From Wolfiporia cocos (lineage: Eukaryota > Basidiomycota > Agaricomycetes > Polyporales > Phaeolaceae): DNA of 64,000 nt. The stretch spans positions 310,001 through 374,000 of the forward strand of contig JACCLO010000007.1 in the NCBI GenBank assembly GCA_029448655.1, read 5' to 3'. The notes under the pieces are model-generated. The model worked only from the letters and a program-made list of their open reading frames with translations. It searched no databases and was not told where the DNA came from. Made by a program: the position numbers and the translations under genes. Below, piece after piece: positions 9,400-20,484 of this stretch. Each line of letters opens with the position of its first letter. Positions within the stretch are counted from its first letter, which is position 1.

Positions 9400-12157
9400 A
9401 TGAGCACAATGGCGCAGGACATAACTACTATCGCCGGAAGCGAGTTCGCGCGCAAGCAGCGCGAGCTATTTACCCTCGTGAGAGAGCTCAGGGCTCTAGG
9501 GTATGTCGCCGACATTAGGATGTTTATGAACATTGCCCTCAATTATTGTTAGTGCTGGCTCCCACATGGGCACTCCCGAAATTGTGGTCATCGGAGGCCA
9601 ATCAGGTAATAATATTTCTTCCGATGTGGCCGTTGGACACTGAACGCGTGTGCATATCATAGCGGGGAAGAGCTCACTGGTTGAGGCGGTCACGGGGGTT
9701 GAGTGTCCAAGCTTCTTTCCTAGTTGCGGATATTGATTGATGATCGCTGTAGATAAACGTGCCCCGCGACAGCGGCACATGTACGAGGTACGTCAAGGAG
9801 GTAATGGCACGTTGATCGCGTTGTCCTGATGGCATGCACAGATGTCCGATGGAATGTACAATCGAGACCAGCGACGACAATACCTGGAGCTGCAAAATAT
9901 CTCTGCGCAAGAGCGACTATGATTCGCAAGGAGAGCCAATGGATGGGACCACCTCTGAAGAGGCGTTTAGCCCTCTACTTGAGTCCAAGGACGACGTGGA
10001 GATATGGCTTCGGCGCGCCCAGACAGCAATTCTTAATCCAGGCCTCTCGCCAGCGACATTCAAGAACATGGGTTACAATGAGTTGAAGAATTTCTCTCAC
10101 CTGCAGATGCTGAAGTTCTCGAGGAATGTTGTTGTTGTGGGCATCCGAGATCCAGATGGAATGGCACTCTCGTTCGTTGACGTTCCCGGTATGTCTACAC
10201 ATGTTCATGGACCCATCGGCTGACGCGTTTTCGATCACAGGACTGATTCAGAACGAGGATCCTCACGTAATTGAACTTGTAAGGACTCTCGTTCAACAGA
10301 AAATAAGGCCGGCCAACACAATAATTCTGGCGACAATCCCAGCCAGCGGTGAGCGTCATTGCCCCAAATATTTGCACAATCAGTCATGAATCGATCGCGC
10401 ATAGACGACATCGAAAACCAACAAGCAGTACTTCTCGCTCGCGAAGCTGATCCGGCTGGACAGCGAACTATAGGTACGACGTCACCCGTTCTGGATTCGT
10501 TCCATTTATCCAGGATCCTCTAAGGAGTCGTCACGAAGCCTGACACCCTCACTGCGGGGGCGATCGGGGCGCGCAAGAAGTGGCTGAGAGTCCTGCAAGG
10601 CCACGAGCACCCGCTCAGGCTTGGATACTACACAGTGAAACTCCCTGATGACGACGAACGAGCCAAGAAGTTTTCTCGCCACGAACTCAAGCAAAGGGCC
10701 TGGAAATTCTTCACCGACACAGAACCCTGGAAAGACCTCTTACAATCCCGTCGGCTTGGTATCCCTGACCTCATCTCGGATCTGAGCATTCTATTAATGA
10801 GGATTATGCGAGAAGCGTCAGTGACTTCACTCCCTATAAGCTCTCTACTTACATGCACTCAGTATTCCAGCATTAAGGAAACAAGTCGACGACCGCCTGG
10901 CAGAGTGCATCCGCCAGATTCACGAGCTGCCGGAAGAGATGTGCGCGGATGCAACAAGCGAGATTCTGGGTCGCATATCAAGCTTCTGCGCTGACCTGCA
11001 AGGAGAGGTGTATGGTCGCAACGAAAACAAATACTTCGTGCATCGTAGCCGTACTACCTTCAAGACATTCGAGCTTGATATCCAAGAGTCCGCTCCAGAC
11101 TTCAGTCCCGTCTATGCCGAACCTGCTGAGCGCGAGGCCTACGAAGCTTCTGAGCCCGGAATTGTATCTGATGGACTGGATACGGAGCTCTCACGGAGAA
11201 CGATTATCCATCTCGATCCTCTGGATGTGCGCGCAGTTCGCTCCGTCATCGAAGAGTTTGTGCATGAAGTTTGAACGTCTCTCTACATTCGTTGACACCC
11301 CTTCCGTGCAGATCCACAGGATGGGAGCTGCCTCACAACATTCCCTATGAAGCTAAAGTACGGCTCATCAAGCGATCGATCAGTCTATGGAAAGGTCCTT
11401 CCCACACCTGCTACAACAGGATCAGCGACATCTTGACTACTACTGTTAATGAGCTAATAAAGAAGCACTTCGGGCAGTTTCCGCAACTTGAGCAGCATGT
11501 AGGGTACGTCAAGCCATAAGCGGCCAGGATCATTGCCTATCTCATCTTCTATGTAGCTCGAAAATCAGGAACGAAATCGTTGAATTTGCTAAGCACGCGC
11601 GCTGCGCTCTGTCAGACGTGTTGGAGAGGGAGGAACCACCTTATTTAACACAAAATAACGACTATTTTGAATCAGAGCGAAGGAACTGGCTCACAAGATA
11701 CAGGACTGAATACGGGCGTATACGTATTAGTGTTACATGTAAGGACGGTGATCTCTCGTCTGCAACTGTCGCTGAAGATACGACACTAGCTATGCGTACT
11801 CAAGCGGATGACTACGAAGACGAGCTCATGGTTATGGCCGACGTTCGTGGCTATTTTCAGGTAGCATACAAGGTAAGTACAGTACTCTGCTTGCGACACC
11901 TTCTAACTGGTCTCGATATATAGCGTATCATCGACCATGTTCCGATGACTATTCAGCGCGATCTCTGTCAGCTGGCAGCGGATGGCATCCAGAAGCGCCT
12001 TGTCACCAACCTTCGCCTCACTGACTCTGACTCGTCGCAGAAGCTGAATGATCTGCTCGCTGAGGATCCGGTCGTGATGGCCAATCGTGAACGGCTCGCC
12101 AAAAACAAGAAACAGCTGGAGTCGATCAAGGCAAAGCTGGACAGTTTCATGCAGTAG
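9400..12157 (+). CDS. Dynamin-family large GTPase, copy 1
   Basis: A dynamin-superfamily GTPase of the small fungal/Mx-like type; such proteins assemble on membranes and use GTP hydrolysis to remodel or cut them. At least ten introns. The start MSTMAQDITTIAGSEF is followed by the P-loop GGQSAGKSSLVEAVTG (split by an intron at about 9,606-9,661), the switch region PRDSGTCTRCPME, DVPG (near 10,186) and the base-specificity motif VVTKPD (near 10,533). The middle/stalk part runs from about 10,640 to 11,510 and includes ILGRISSFCADLQGEVYG. The GTPase effector domain is at the C-terminus (DDYEDELMVMADVRGYFQVAYK, then DHVPMTIQRDL). No PH or proline-rich domain is present, unlike classical endocytic dynamins and like Mx-type proteins. 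All G motifs are intact. The cellular target (mitochondria, vacuole, Golgi) cannot be read from the sequence. Confidence 0.9.
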
Positions 12158-12687
12158 TTACGTATAGAAGTCCATGGTCGCTTGCGTCGTATTATCTGTG
12201 GGATGTGAATATGCTGTGCATCGTTTATACAACTATAGACTGTGTGCAGTTCGCGCCTTGCACGAGGTACGAGCGCTAGGCCGAACGTTTGCTTACTAAG
12301 CAAGTGGGGAGGAACGAGAGACGCGTAAGCGCATTTGCGCAGCACCTCCCTTTCGAAGGCCCTCGTAGCCCACTGCAAAAACCAGTTTTCTGACCCACCC
12401 AGCCACTCCCCAGTGTTGGATGGTGGTGTAGTCGTGCCACCGCCTCGTTTCGGCCTCTACACCGCCTACCAACGCTCGAGAAGTTCGGTCCTTTGTGGCT
12501 CAGTTCGGTCGTCTCCCTCGCGCGCGAAGCGCTCGAAAATCCGTCGCATCATCGCATTCCCAGCGCTTCCAAACACACCTTCAAAATTCCGAGTTTTTCG
12601 TAGCCTTAGCACCTTCGGAATTTTGCCCAATTCCGACCGAACTCTCTCACCCCAACCCATCCTTCCTAGTTCAAACGTCACTCATTA
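12158..12687. other. Spacer between dynamin copies, left of the MITE
   Basis: The 3' flank of dynamin copy 1. There is a pyrimidine-rich stretch at about 12,400-12,680 with TTCGGAATTTTG-type words, but no gene is recognised. It ends at the TA target duplication (12,686-12,687) of the MITE. Confidence 0.4.
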
Positions 12688-13312
12688 CAGTCGTTCCCGA
12701 AAACAATATCAAAGTCACGTTTTTTTGCGCGTCGTCTCGACGCGCCAAAGTTCCGAGGCATCCGACTCGTAAGCGCCCGTAAGCGCACCTACTTGCATTT
12801 GTGTACTGCACTGTTTTCTGCAGCTATGGGTAATAGAAGAATCAACAAGATATGAAACTGTGTACTCTTCGTCCATGGCAAGCGGTTGGGCCCAACATGG
12901 TATTCGTGAGATTCTAATCATCTCCCGCTAGTCTACCATTGGGAGCACATCTTCGAGGGCTTCGGCCGCATCGTCAAGCCATCATCGCCGTGGCGTGATC
13001 GCGTTCATATTAGCACCCGGGCTGTAATGAACCCTATTTATCTTTTGTACGAAAACATCCCAATGCCCATCCCGACGAATTCCTGTTCTGACTGGCTAAT
13101 ATTATGATATCATCACATTCCAAATTGCACTGCAATAAGCCCCGTGGGAAATGCGACATGTTTGAGCTCAAGAGAAAGGCTCGAAACGATGGCATCCAGG
13201 TGCGCTTACAGGCACTTACGAGTCGGAAGATGCCTCGGAACTTTGCCTCGGAACTTTGGCGCGTCGAGACGACGCGCAAAAAAAGTGACTTTATTATTTT
13301 CGGGAACGACTG
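12688..13312. mobile_element. 625-bp MITE with long inverted repeats and TA duplications
   Basis: Left arm 12,688-12,790 and right arm 13,198-13,312 are inverted copies. They begin CAGTCGTTCCCGAAAA and share GCGCGTCGTCTCGACGCGCC, then AAAGTTCCGAGGCAT, ACTCGTAAG and GTAAGCGCACCT. The right arm has an extra tandem copy of CCTCGGAACTTTG. A TA dinucleotide flanks each end (12,686-12,687 and 13,313-13,314), the hallmark of Tc1/mariner-superfamily insertion, and the CAGT start fits that group. The interior of about 400 bp shows no transposase, so the element is non-autonomous. It lies in the spacer between the two dynamin copies and therefore need not have taken part in the duplication. Confidence 0.88.
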
Positions 13313-14448
13313 TAAACTGAGATAGACTCGTCACTGTACACTATCCTCGTAGACCCCCACTCGCACTTAGGAAGCAGCCCCACGGCTTTGATGTCATAGA
13401 TCTTACATAATCAAGCTCAAGTTTGGCGGCTCCTGTAGCCATCTTTCCCACGCTGTGGCGTAATTGTGCTCAGCCTCGTTGATACCTCGCTGCGGATGCT
13501 CTGATGCGCGAAGCAGACTTCGCCCGCGCGCAATGGCTAGTAATCACTTCTCACCCCATACAAGGTTCAGAACTGCTCATCCGACCTTTCGTCCATGATA
13601 TGCCATCTTGGGTCTGGTACGTCTTTGTGCGCAGCTTAGTCATAGTATCTGTGCGGTCCTCATGCATTTGTGCTGATGCACAAAGTCGCCTTCACAGCGC
13701 ACAGAAGGTCATTAGGTTTTATTGTGGATGCATAGTCCTCGTCTGTGGGATTTTCACTCGTCCCATTGGCTGGAAACCCTTCAGTGCGGTTTCTTCTCTT
13801 CGAGGAACATTCTAGGTCGTACGGGATCCGGAGTCGCTCGCTCATCATTGTATTGTTGGGCTATCAAGTCCGGCTCTTGGACGTGAATATGCATTGCCTC
13901 CATTCTGATTCTGCTCGAGCCTCATCAGATCTTCTGATTTACGAAACCGTACTCATGCGAGCACTGGTATCGCACTGAAGACGAAGTGCAGCTTTTGGGC
14001 GGTGCTATTGTTCAATTGCCCATGTCATGTCTTTGTAGTACAGCGTACCAAATAGCGGCGTCCAGTAACCATGACGAGACATTGACATTCCAGGGACGTC
14101 CGCTCAGCCTTGCAACTCTGATTTGTCAACTATGCAGACTCGCTGGGCGTCCTATCACACGATATCCCCTGGTGTCACTCCATCACTTCTGCAGCGCGGA
14201 TGCGAAGCTGAACGTGAACCTTCGAATTCCTTCTAATCACCTAGCATACGCGATGCCACACTTGTTACACTCGACGACGTACCGCACGAAGCGCCCAGCT
14301 GTCAAGAAGTGTCACCGCTCGAGTAGCTGAATGATCGGTGTGATATCCAGCATGAGCTAAAGCGGACTCTTCTATTCGGACGCCTCGAGGCTGCTAGCAT
14401 ACTATGCAGCATGCTGGGCCGTATGGACCCAGCGCTTCTCGATGGAGG

Positions 14449-14455
14449 ATAAATA
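14449..14455 (+). promoter_or_regulatory. TATA box of the right dynamin copy
   Basis: ATAAATA lies 60 bases before the first ATG, in the same conserved block as upstream of the left copy, and is followed by the shared string CCGACCTAGCATTCGTGTCTC. Confidence 0.6.
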
Positions 14456-14508
14456 CCGACCTAGCATTCGTGTCTCGTATCTTCATACACCGTGGCACAC
14501 TCGTGACT

Positions 14509-17245
14509 ATGATGGCGTACGACACAACCAACATCTCCGAAAGCGAGTATGCACGAAAGCAAAAGGAAATATTTGCCGTTGTAAAAGAGCTCAAGGCACT
14601 GGGGTATGTCGTCCAGACTATGCTGTTCTCGAACGTTACCCTCAGTTCTTGCTAGGGCGGACCTCGACATGGGCATACCCCAACTTGTGGTCATTGGAGG
14701 CCAGTCTGGTAAGACTATGCTCTTTTACCATAGTCGTGATATACTGAACGCACGCACATCTAGCGGGAAAGAGCTCACTGGTGGAAGCGGTCACAGGGGT
14801 TGAGTCCTCCAAACTGCATCTAAAGATATAGATGCTTATCGACAATCACCGTAGATTAACGTGCCTCGTGACAGCGGCACGTGTACGAGGTGCGTCAAGG
14901 AAAGTACAATATACTGATCACATCCTCCTGATGGCACGCATAGGTGTCCAATGGAATGTACGATCGAAGCCAGCAGCGACAATACCTGGAGCTGTCAAAT
15001 TTCTCTTCGCAGGAGCACTAGGGATCTAAATGGAAGCTTGGAGTATGGGACTACCCATGAGCTACAGTTTAGCCCGCTACTTCTATCTAAAAACGACGTA
15101 GAAATCTGGCTTCGACGCGCCCAGACGGCTATACTGAGTCCACACGTCTCGGAGACCACGTTCAAGGACATGGATTATGAACAGCTTAAGGACCACACGG
15201 AATCTGACCCGCACATCTTAAAGTTCTCAAAGGATATTGTTGTCGTGGACATTCAAGATCCGGAAGGGATGGCGCTCTCATTCGTCGATGTTCCCGGTAT
15301 GTTTTACGCACATGTCTCCGGAGTAATGATCAACGTATCCTCGTTTATAGGCCTCATCCAGAACGAGGAGGAAGAAATTATCAAGGTTGTGCAAACTCTT
15401 GTCGAAGAACAAATTCAGCCAGAAAATGCAATCATTCTTGTAACAATCCCAGCCAGCGGTGATTATTTCTTGCTCCAACGGCTCATATAATAAGTCACGA
15501 GCTGACCACCCGCAGATGATTTGGAGAACCAGCAAGCAGTACGTCTTGCTCGTCAGGCTGATCCGTCTGGAAAGCGTACTATAGGTGCGGCATAACTCCG
15601 GATAGAAGTGTACTCGATTCATTCAAGGCCTCTCAAGGAGTCGTCACCAAGCCTGACACCCTCACTCGAGGAGCAAGTGGGGCGCGCAAGAAGTGGCTGG
15701 ATATCATACAAGGCCGCGCGCACAAGCTTCACCATGGATACTACGTAGTAAAACTTCCGGAAGACGACGAGCGAGCCAAGAACCTGTCCCGCCAAGATCT
15801 CACGCAAAGGGCCTGGAAGTTCTTTTCTGAAACGGAGCCTTGGAGAACTCTTTTGCGGTCCCGTCGGCTTGGAATCCCGAACCTCATCTCAGACCTCAGC
15901 GAGCTACTAATGAAGATCACGCAGGAATCGTCAGTACATCGATGAGCTCTTCACATCCTGCTCACATGCATCCAGGCTTCCGGGACTGAAGGAAGAAGTA
16001 GAAAACCGCTTAGCGGAGTGCAGTTATCAGATCGATACTTTACCGGAGGAGATTCACACAGATCCAACAAGCGAGATTCTCGGTCGCATATCCGGCTTCT
16101 GCACGGAGCTGCAAGGAGAGGTGTACGGTCACAATGAAGACAAGTCGTTTGTGCACCAGAATCGCGCCTCCTTCAAGGAATTCAAGCTTAAAATCCGGGA
16201 GACCGCCCCAGACTTCAGGCCTGTAGTCGATTCCACACAGAGTTCAGCCGCGCCAGAATATGAATATGACAGACTGGACTTAGACATTCCGAGGCCAGTG
16301 ACCTATTGTCTCCCGCCCATGGATCTGCGTGCGGTTCGCTCCGTCATCGAAGAGTTCGTTTATCGGCTGTTGACTCCTGTTTCGGCGCTCTGAACTCCGC
16401 GTACAGATCCACAGGATGGGAACTGCCACATCATATCCCCTATGAGGCCACACGACGACTCATACAGCGATCGATCAACCTATGGAAGGCCCCTTCCCAC
16501 ACATGCTTCGACCAGATAAGCTACATATTGAATGCCTCAGTCAATGACAAGATCACCAAACACTTCGGGCAGTTCCCACTGCTCGAGCAGCATCTAGGGT
16601 ATGTCACAATATGCACACACAAGATCGCAATTAGATTTACCCATTCTCTGTAGCTCAATGATCAGAAACGAAATCGCTGAATTCGCGAGGCACGCGCGCC
16701 GCGCCATGATAGACGTGCTAGAGAGAGAAGACTCGCCCTATTTGACGCAAAACAACCACGACTATGAATCAGCGCGGGAGAGCTGGCTTAAAGAATACAA
16801 GAAGAAATTCCGGCGAGCAGATCCGGCACGTGGGGAGGAGAGAACTAGTGCCAGTTTTGCAGACATTGCAGTTGAGGAACCTCGGCTGAGGGCCGATGAC
16901 TACGAAGAAGAGATTGTGGTTATGGCCGACGTTTGTGCCTATTTTCAGGTAGCATACAAGGTAAATATAGCTCTGAGCTTGCGATTAGGTCTGACTGACT
17001 TCGGGATATAGCGCATTATCGACCATGTTCCAATGACTATCCAGCGCGATCTCAATCAGCTGACTGCAGATGGCATCCAAAAGCGCCTCGTTGCTAATCT
17101 TCGCCTCACCGACCCTGACTCGCCACAGAGGCTGTATGATCTGTGTGCTGAAGATCCGGCGGTGAAGGCCGATCGTGAACGACTCGGCAACAACTGGACA
17201 CAGCTAGAGTCATTCAAGGCTATGTTAGACAATTTCATGCACTAA
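14509..17245 (+). CDS. Dynamin-family large GTPase, copy 2
   Basis: A paralog of the gene at 9,400-12,157 with the same intron layout. It starts MMAYDTTNISESEYARKQKE; the first of two adjacent Met codons is used here. G motifs: P-loop GGQS...GKSSLVEAVTG split by an intron at about 14,710-14,763, DVPG (near 15,290), VVTKPD (near 15,645). The stalk includes ILGRISGFCTELQGEVYG. The GED ends DHVPMTIQRDLNQLTADGIQ and the protein ends NFMH at TAA 17,243-17,245. Differences from copy 1 are spread along the protein and concentrate in the linker before the stalk's second half (near 16,220-16,300) and before the GED (near 16,800-16,880). All motifs are intact and the frames open, so both copies look functional. 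By eye roughly 70% of residues are shared; an alignment would be needed for a figure. Confidence 0.9.
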
Positions 17246-17347
17246 ATATCGGTTCATGTTCTCTTGCGTCGCAACCGTATTGATGTACATACACTACATC
17301 GTAGAGAAATTTCGGACATTGCATCTTCGCAACTTTGCACACAGCGT

Positions 17348-17353
17348 AAAAAA
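17348..17353 (-). terminator. Pol III terminator of tRNA-Thr
   Basis: Read on the minus strand, a run of six T follows directly after the tRNA 3' end, the standard RNA polymerase III stop signal. Confidence 0.75.
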
Positions 17354-17354
17354 C

Positions 17355-17453
17355 TGCCACGTACCCGGATTGAACGAGTGACCTTCGCATAGCATTTACT
17401 TCGCAGAAGAAGTGAAGTACAAGTGCGACGCGCTACCACTACGCTAACGCGGC
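17355..17453 (-). tRNA. tRNA-Thr (anticodon UGU) with a 27-base intron
   Basis: Read on the minus strand, all arms fold. The acceptor GCCGCGT pairs with ACGTGGC (one G-U). The D arm is GCGT/GCGC with loop AGTGGTA. The anticodon stem is TCGCA/TGCGA. The T arm is ACTCG-TTCAATC-CGGGT. The anticodon loop is CTTGTA+A, interrupted after the base 3' of the anticodon by 27 bases (17,391-17,417), the canonical nuclear tRNA intron position. Mature length is 72 before CCA addition. Anticodon UGU reads ACA (Thr). A TATATATA stretch lies about 30 bases upstream. Confidence 0.88.
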
Positions 17454-18153
17454 TCTTTCAAGATGCGCGCATATATGCTATATATAAGCCAAGACACTTC
17501 GAATCCTCCATAGTAGGCAACCCCAGTAGCCACCGCCCATGGAACCGACCGAAGCTTGAGGCCTTTAGTTTGTCGCACCTCAGCTATGTACATCACGATA
17601 ACATACGTTATTCTAGATTCCGTGCGAGAGCATGATTTATCAGTTATCCAGCTAGCCCACATAACGGACACATCTCTACGATTGTGCCGACCGTAGAGTG
17701 TGCCGACGAAGCCGGCGCGGTCGAATTTGATTAGCGCTAGACAGGCTCTGGACTTGGTGGTCCAAGTAGTCGCACAGCTCGGATGAGTGATAGATCTCCC
17801 CCTCAGCCTGTTATGAATCTACTCATGTTTTACTTATGATGAACAGGTTAGATATTGCGGACTGCCCCTGTCTGGACGTCGCATTGCCGCAGCGGTCTTC
17901 CCTCATCCTTGCGCAGTGGCCGCGACCCGGCTGGATCAGTTCGTCTTTGTTCTAGCTACATTCTAGACATGTCCTTTCTCCGTGTGGGCTGATTTCCGAC
18001 CCGAATACAAATACTGACCCAATGCATCACATAGTCACCTGCTCACCGAAGCGATATCTTCATATTACGCCGAGGTGCTCCCCGCACAAACAGCTGATCC
18101 CCTCTGCCCCCAACGACAGCTGTACGGCGAACCTGCGTTCTCATCCTACTACA
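17454..18153. other. Intergenic, no gene seen
   Basis: Divergent spacer between the tRNA (minus) and COX8 (plus). It holds the tRNA upstream TATA-like stretch near 17,475-17,487. I see no coding frame with recognisable content. Confidence 0.4.
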
Positions 18154-18517
18154 ATGTCCCTCTCGTCGCTCCGTGTCGTTTCTCTGAAGCGTGCTGTTCC
18201 GCGCTTACCGGTTGGCAGCGTACGTTTCGCACACTCGGACCATGGACACCACCATGTAGGCTGCTGTATTCGTTTTGGTTTTGTCGCAAGATCAAACTGA
18301 GTGCTGCTTTATTCAGCACCTGCCATTCCAGTGGAAGAATCGCAGGGCGTTTGCAATCAAGTACACTGCTTTTGTGACGACGGGATTTATGATCCCGTTC
18401 ATTGCCGTTGGGTATCAGCTGTAAGTTATTCCGTATCATGGACCATGAGGCGTAATGGCGGCACCTACTGATACACAGGCTGGCGATACCAGGCGAAAAA
18501 GCCAGGGGTCTGCATGA
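18154..18517 (+). CDS. COX8: Cytochrome c oxidase subunit VIIc/Cox8-type
   Basis: A small nuclear-encoded subunit of mitochondrial complex IV. Three exons: 18,154-18,255, 18,317-18,420 and a 25-base final exon 18,493-18,517. The protein starts MSLSSLRVVSLKRAVPRL, an Arg-rich presequence, followed by VRFAHSDHGHHH. The mature part contains WKNRRAFAIKYTAFV and the single helix TTGFMIPFIAVGYQL, ending RKSQGSA. The pattern K..AF..K...F...GF.IPF....QL+KS is the VIIc/Cox8 signature, and the length (about 76 residues) fits. If the second intron is ignored the frame stops immediately after YQL. The acceptor at 18,491-18,492 was chosen over the one at 18,477-18,478 because it restores the basic tail typical of the family. 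Confidence 0.88.
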
Positions 18518-20484
18518 AAGGATCGTCTCATATTGTGAATGTACATTGCGACAACGACACCGTGTTTAAACAACTCAAAGATGGCTCCAATTCGCACATT
18601 TCTGTCTAACCATCGTTATGGTACCTCGGCACCTCAGATGTTGCTCATGCTGGTCACACTAAGAGGTGCGGACCCGGAACAAGGGCGGCGTCCAATTTCA
18701 TTGCAAATATCGGGGATGTAGGGTCACGGTATGCCCTAGGCATCGATGGACCATATATGTACAATCTTTCAATGCGTTATAGCCACCATTTCTCCGGTAA
18801 AAGGAGTGGTGCGGTATGCAGATCAAAGAGCTTTACTTATGACATTCATGATCGTACTCATGATGTCCGGCTCTATGCAGTGTGATCTGTATAAGTTGTT
18901 TTCTCTTCTTCCCGCAATGTTTCTCTGCTAACTGAGTTTCTACTGTCCGGCGGCACTGTCCACAGGAGACCGCCAGCCGGGTCCGTCTCTGCGTATCGAA
19001 GATGATGTACCCTCGAGGCCACTATGTATACCAGGAACTCTGTTTCATTACGGCGGCTCCTCGGCCAGTACTAAGCATGGTTCTAGGCTCATGACGGCGC
19101 AGCACGCAGGAAGACCAACTTGCAATGGCTGGTTTCGTAAGCAAGAATGGCGATAAAAACAAGATGTTTGATAGACGCTGCGCCACAGTTAAGTAGCTAT
19201 GGAGACATAGACATACCTGGATCACGAAAGATCTATTTCTTTCTCGCTCAACGATATCGATACAAAACCCAGCGTCCATTGAGTGCTACACCGCTTCTGC
19301 AAGGTATGTGCCCATGAAACGATCTAGCCCCTTGGCGTGCTTCTTACTAGTCGATCGCCTGTGGCGACATAGATATACGACTACATTAGCCTGGGAATAT
19401 CTTTCAGACATCGTTGATGGCCATAGCGGCCTGAGCAGTCGTAGCCCTTACGGCACACAGTTGTTGCAACTTGTGCTTTGCGGCCGTTGCTATGGCGCGT
19501 GGCGGGAGACTTGGCAAGCTAGCGGGTAGTAGCGTAGGCACTCGAGAATCTAAGCACAGCATCAGCCAAGATGCCCGTCGCCAGTTTGCAAACACTCACT
19601 TACCCGTCTGTCCCATGCTGCGGATCTATGGTTGCGGCTAGCAAATTTCCATATCACGTCGTATCTCAAACATGCTGTCTTCCACGCAAGTGCTAGTATG
19701 GGCCGTATTGGAGACGACAACGAACCCTTCCTGGTTAAAGGATGCGTGGCAGGGTACCACCTGATGCCAGAAGCGATCATTTTCATTCCATGGTACGCTC
19801 GCTGTAATGAACAGCTCGCGACGTCATGTTCAGCCCAGACAATTGCACCAGTACTAGCTCATATCCAGCCGACTCCAAGCCAAGATCAGCGGATCAGCGC
19901 CGAATTGGTCCTGTTCCTTGCTATTGAGCACAATACAAATAATACTTGAAGACATACAACGTAACATGCCGTTACCTCCTGCCCGCCTGAAAGGTACGCG
20001 CAAGTGGCAAGTACCGTGCGATGCGCAACGAAGGTTGGTTTTGATGTAGAAGGTCGATCTGCTGTCCATGCAATGACTTAAGAAGATTGCGCGTTCCAAG
20101 ATCGTCATCCAATCGGATCTAAGACATGTGCCTTACCATACTCGAACTCCTTCCCACGTAGTCGGCATAGATTCGAGCGTCGTCGCTAGCTATTGTAACC
20201 GCATTCGATGAGAAAGACGGGCTCTGTGCGAACTTCATGTGTTCTAGCGCTGTGATCCTGGTATATATATTGCTTACAATGCTGTCGGGTCTCAGGATAC
20301 ATCCTTGCCATGAGTGCTGAGACACAGTCAGTGTCCGTCTTCTCCCTCCCGACAGCATTCATGGAAACAACCTGATTTACAACCAATGCAGAATCGAGGG
20401 ATATTTACTGACAGCACCGTTGAGTAAGCTGATTCCTTCAAGGAGCCCCCTTATATTAGCTGAGATCATGGCACATTCATCCAG
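18518..20484. other. Long stretch without an assignable gene
   Basis: Several frames of 60-105 codons lie on both strands. The best on plus, at 19,632-19,949, includes EPFLVKGCVAGYHLMPEAIIF, which faintly resembles the segment after the K-helix of fungal P450s, but no ExxR or heme-Cys motif is nearby. The right end (20,387-20,484) probably holds the first exon of the DUF6533 gene that follows. Confidence 0.35.

Larger units (their letters stand above)
8423..12157. repeat. Tandem duplication unit, left copy (promoter plus dynamin gene)
   Basis: This block and 13,437-17,245 are diverged copies in the same orientation. Similarity covers the gene and about 1 kb of upstream non-coding DNA, for example TGTGGCGTAATTGTG followed by CAACCTCGTTGATACCTC/CAGCCTCGTTGATACCTC, then CGTACGGGATCC-like words, then the TATA region. 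Both upstream and intron sequences can still be aligned by eye. Confidence 0.85.
13437..17245. repeat. Tandem duplication unit, right copy (promoter plus dynamin gene)
   Basis: The partner of 8,423-12,157. The upstream homology (13,437-14,500) contains many small insertions and deletions relative to the left copy, while the last 60 bases before the start codon are nearly identical. This suggests an old duplication with a constrained core promoter. Confidence 0.85.

Noticed and set aside
19632..19949. Possible cytochrome P450 fragment (EPFLVKGCVAGYHLMPEAIIF)
   Set aside because: Only a faint resemblance to the segment after the K-helix; no ExxR, PxRW or heme-binding Cys motif nearby on the same strand.
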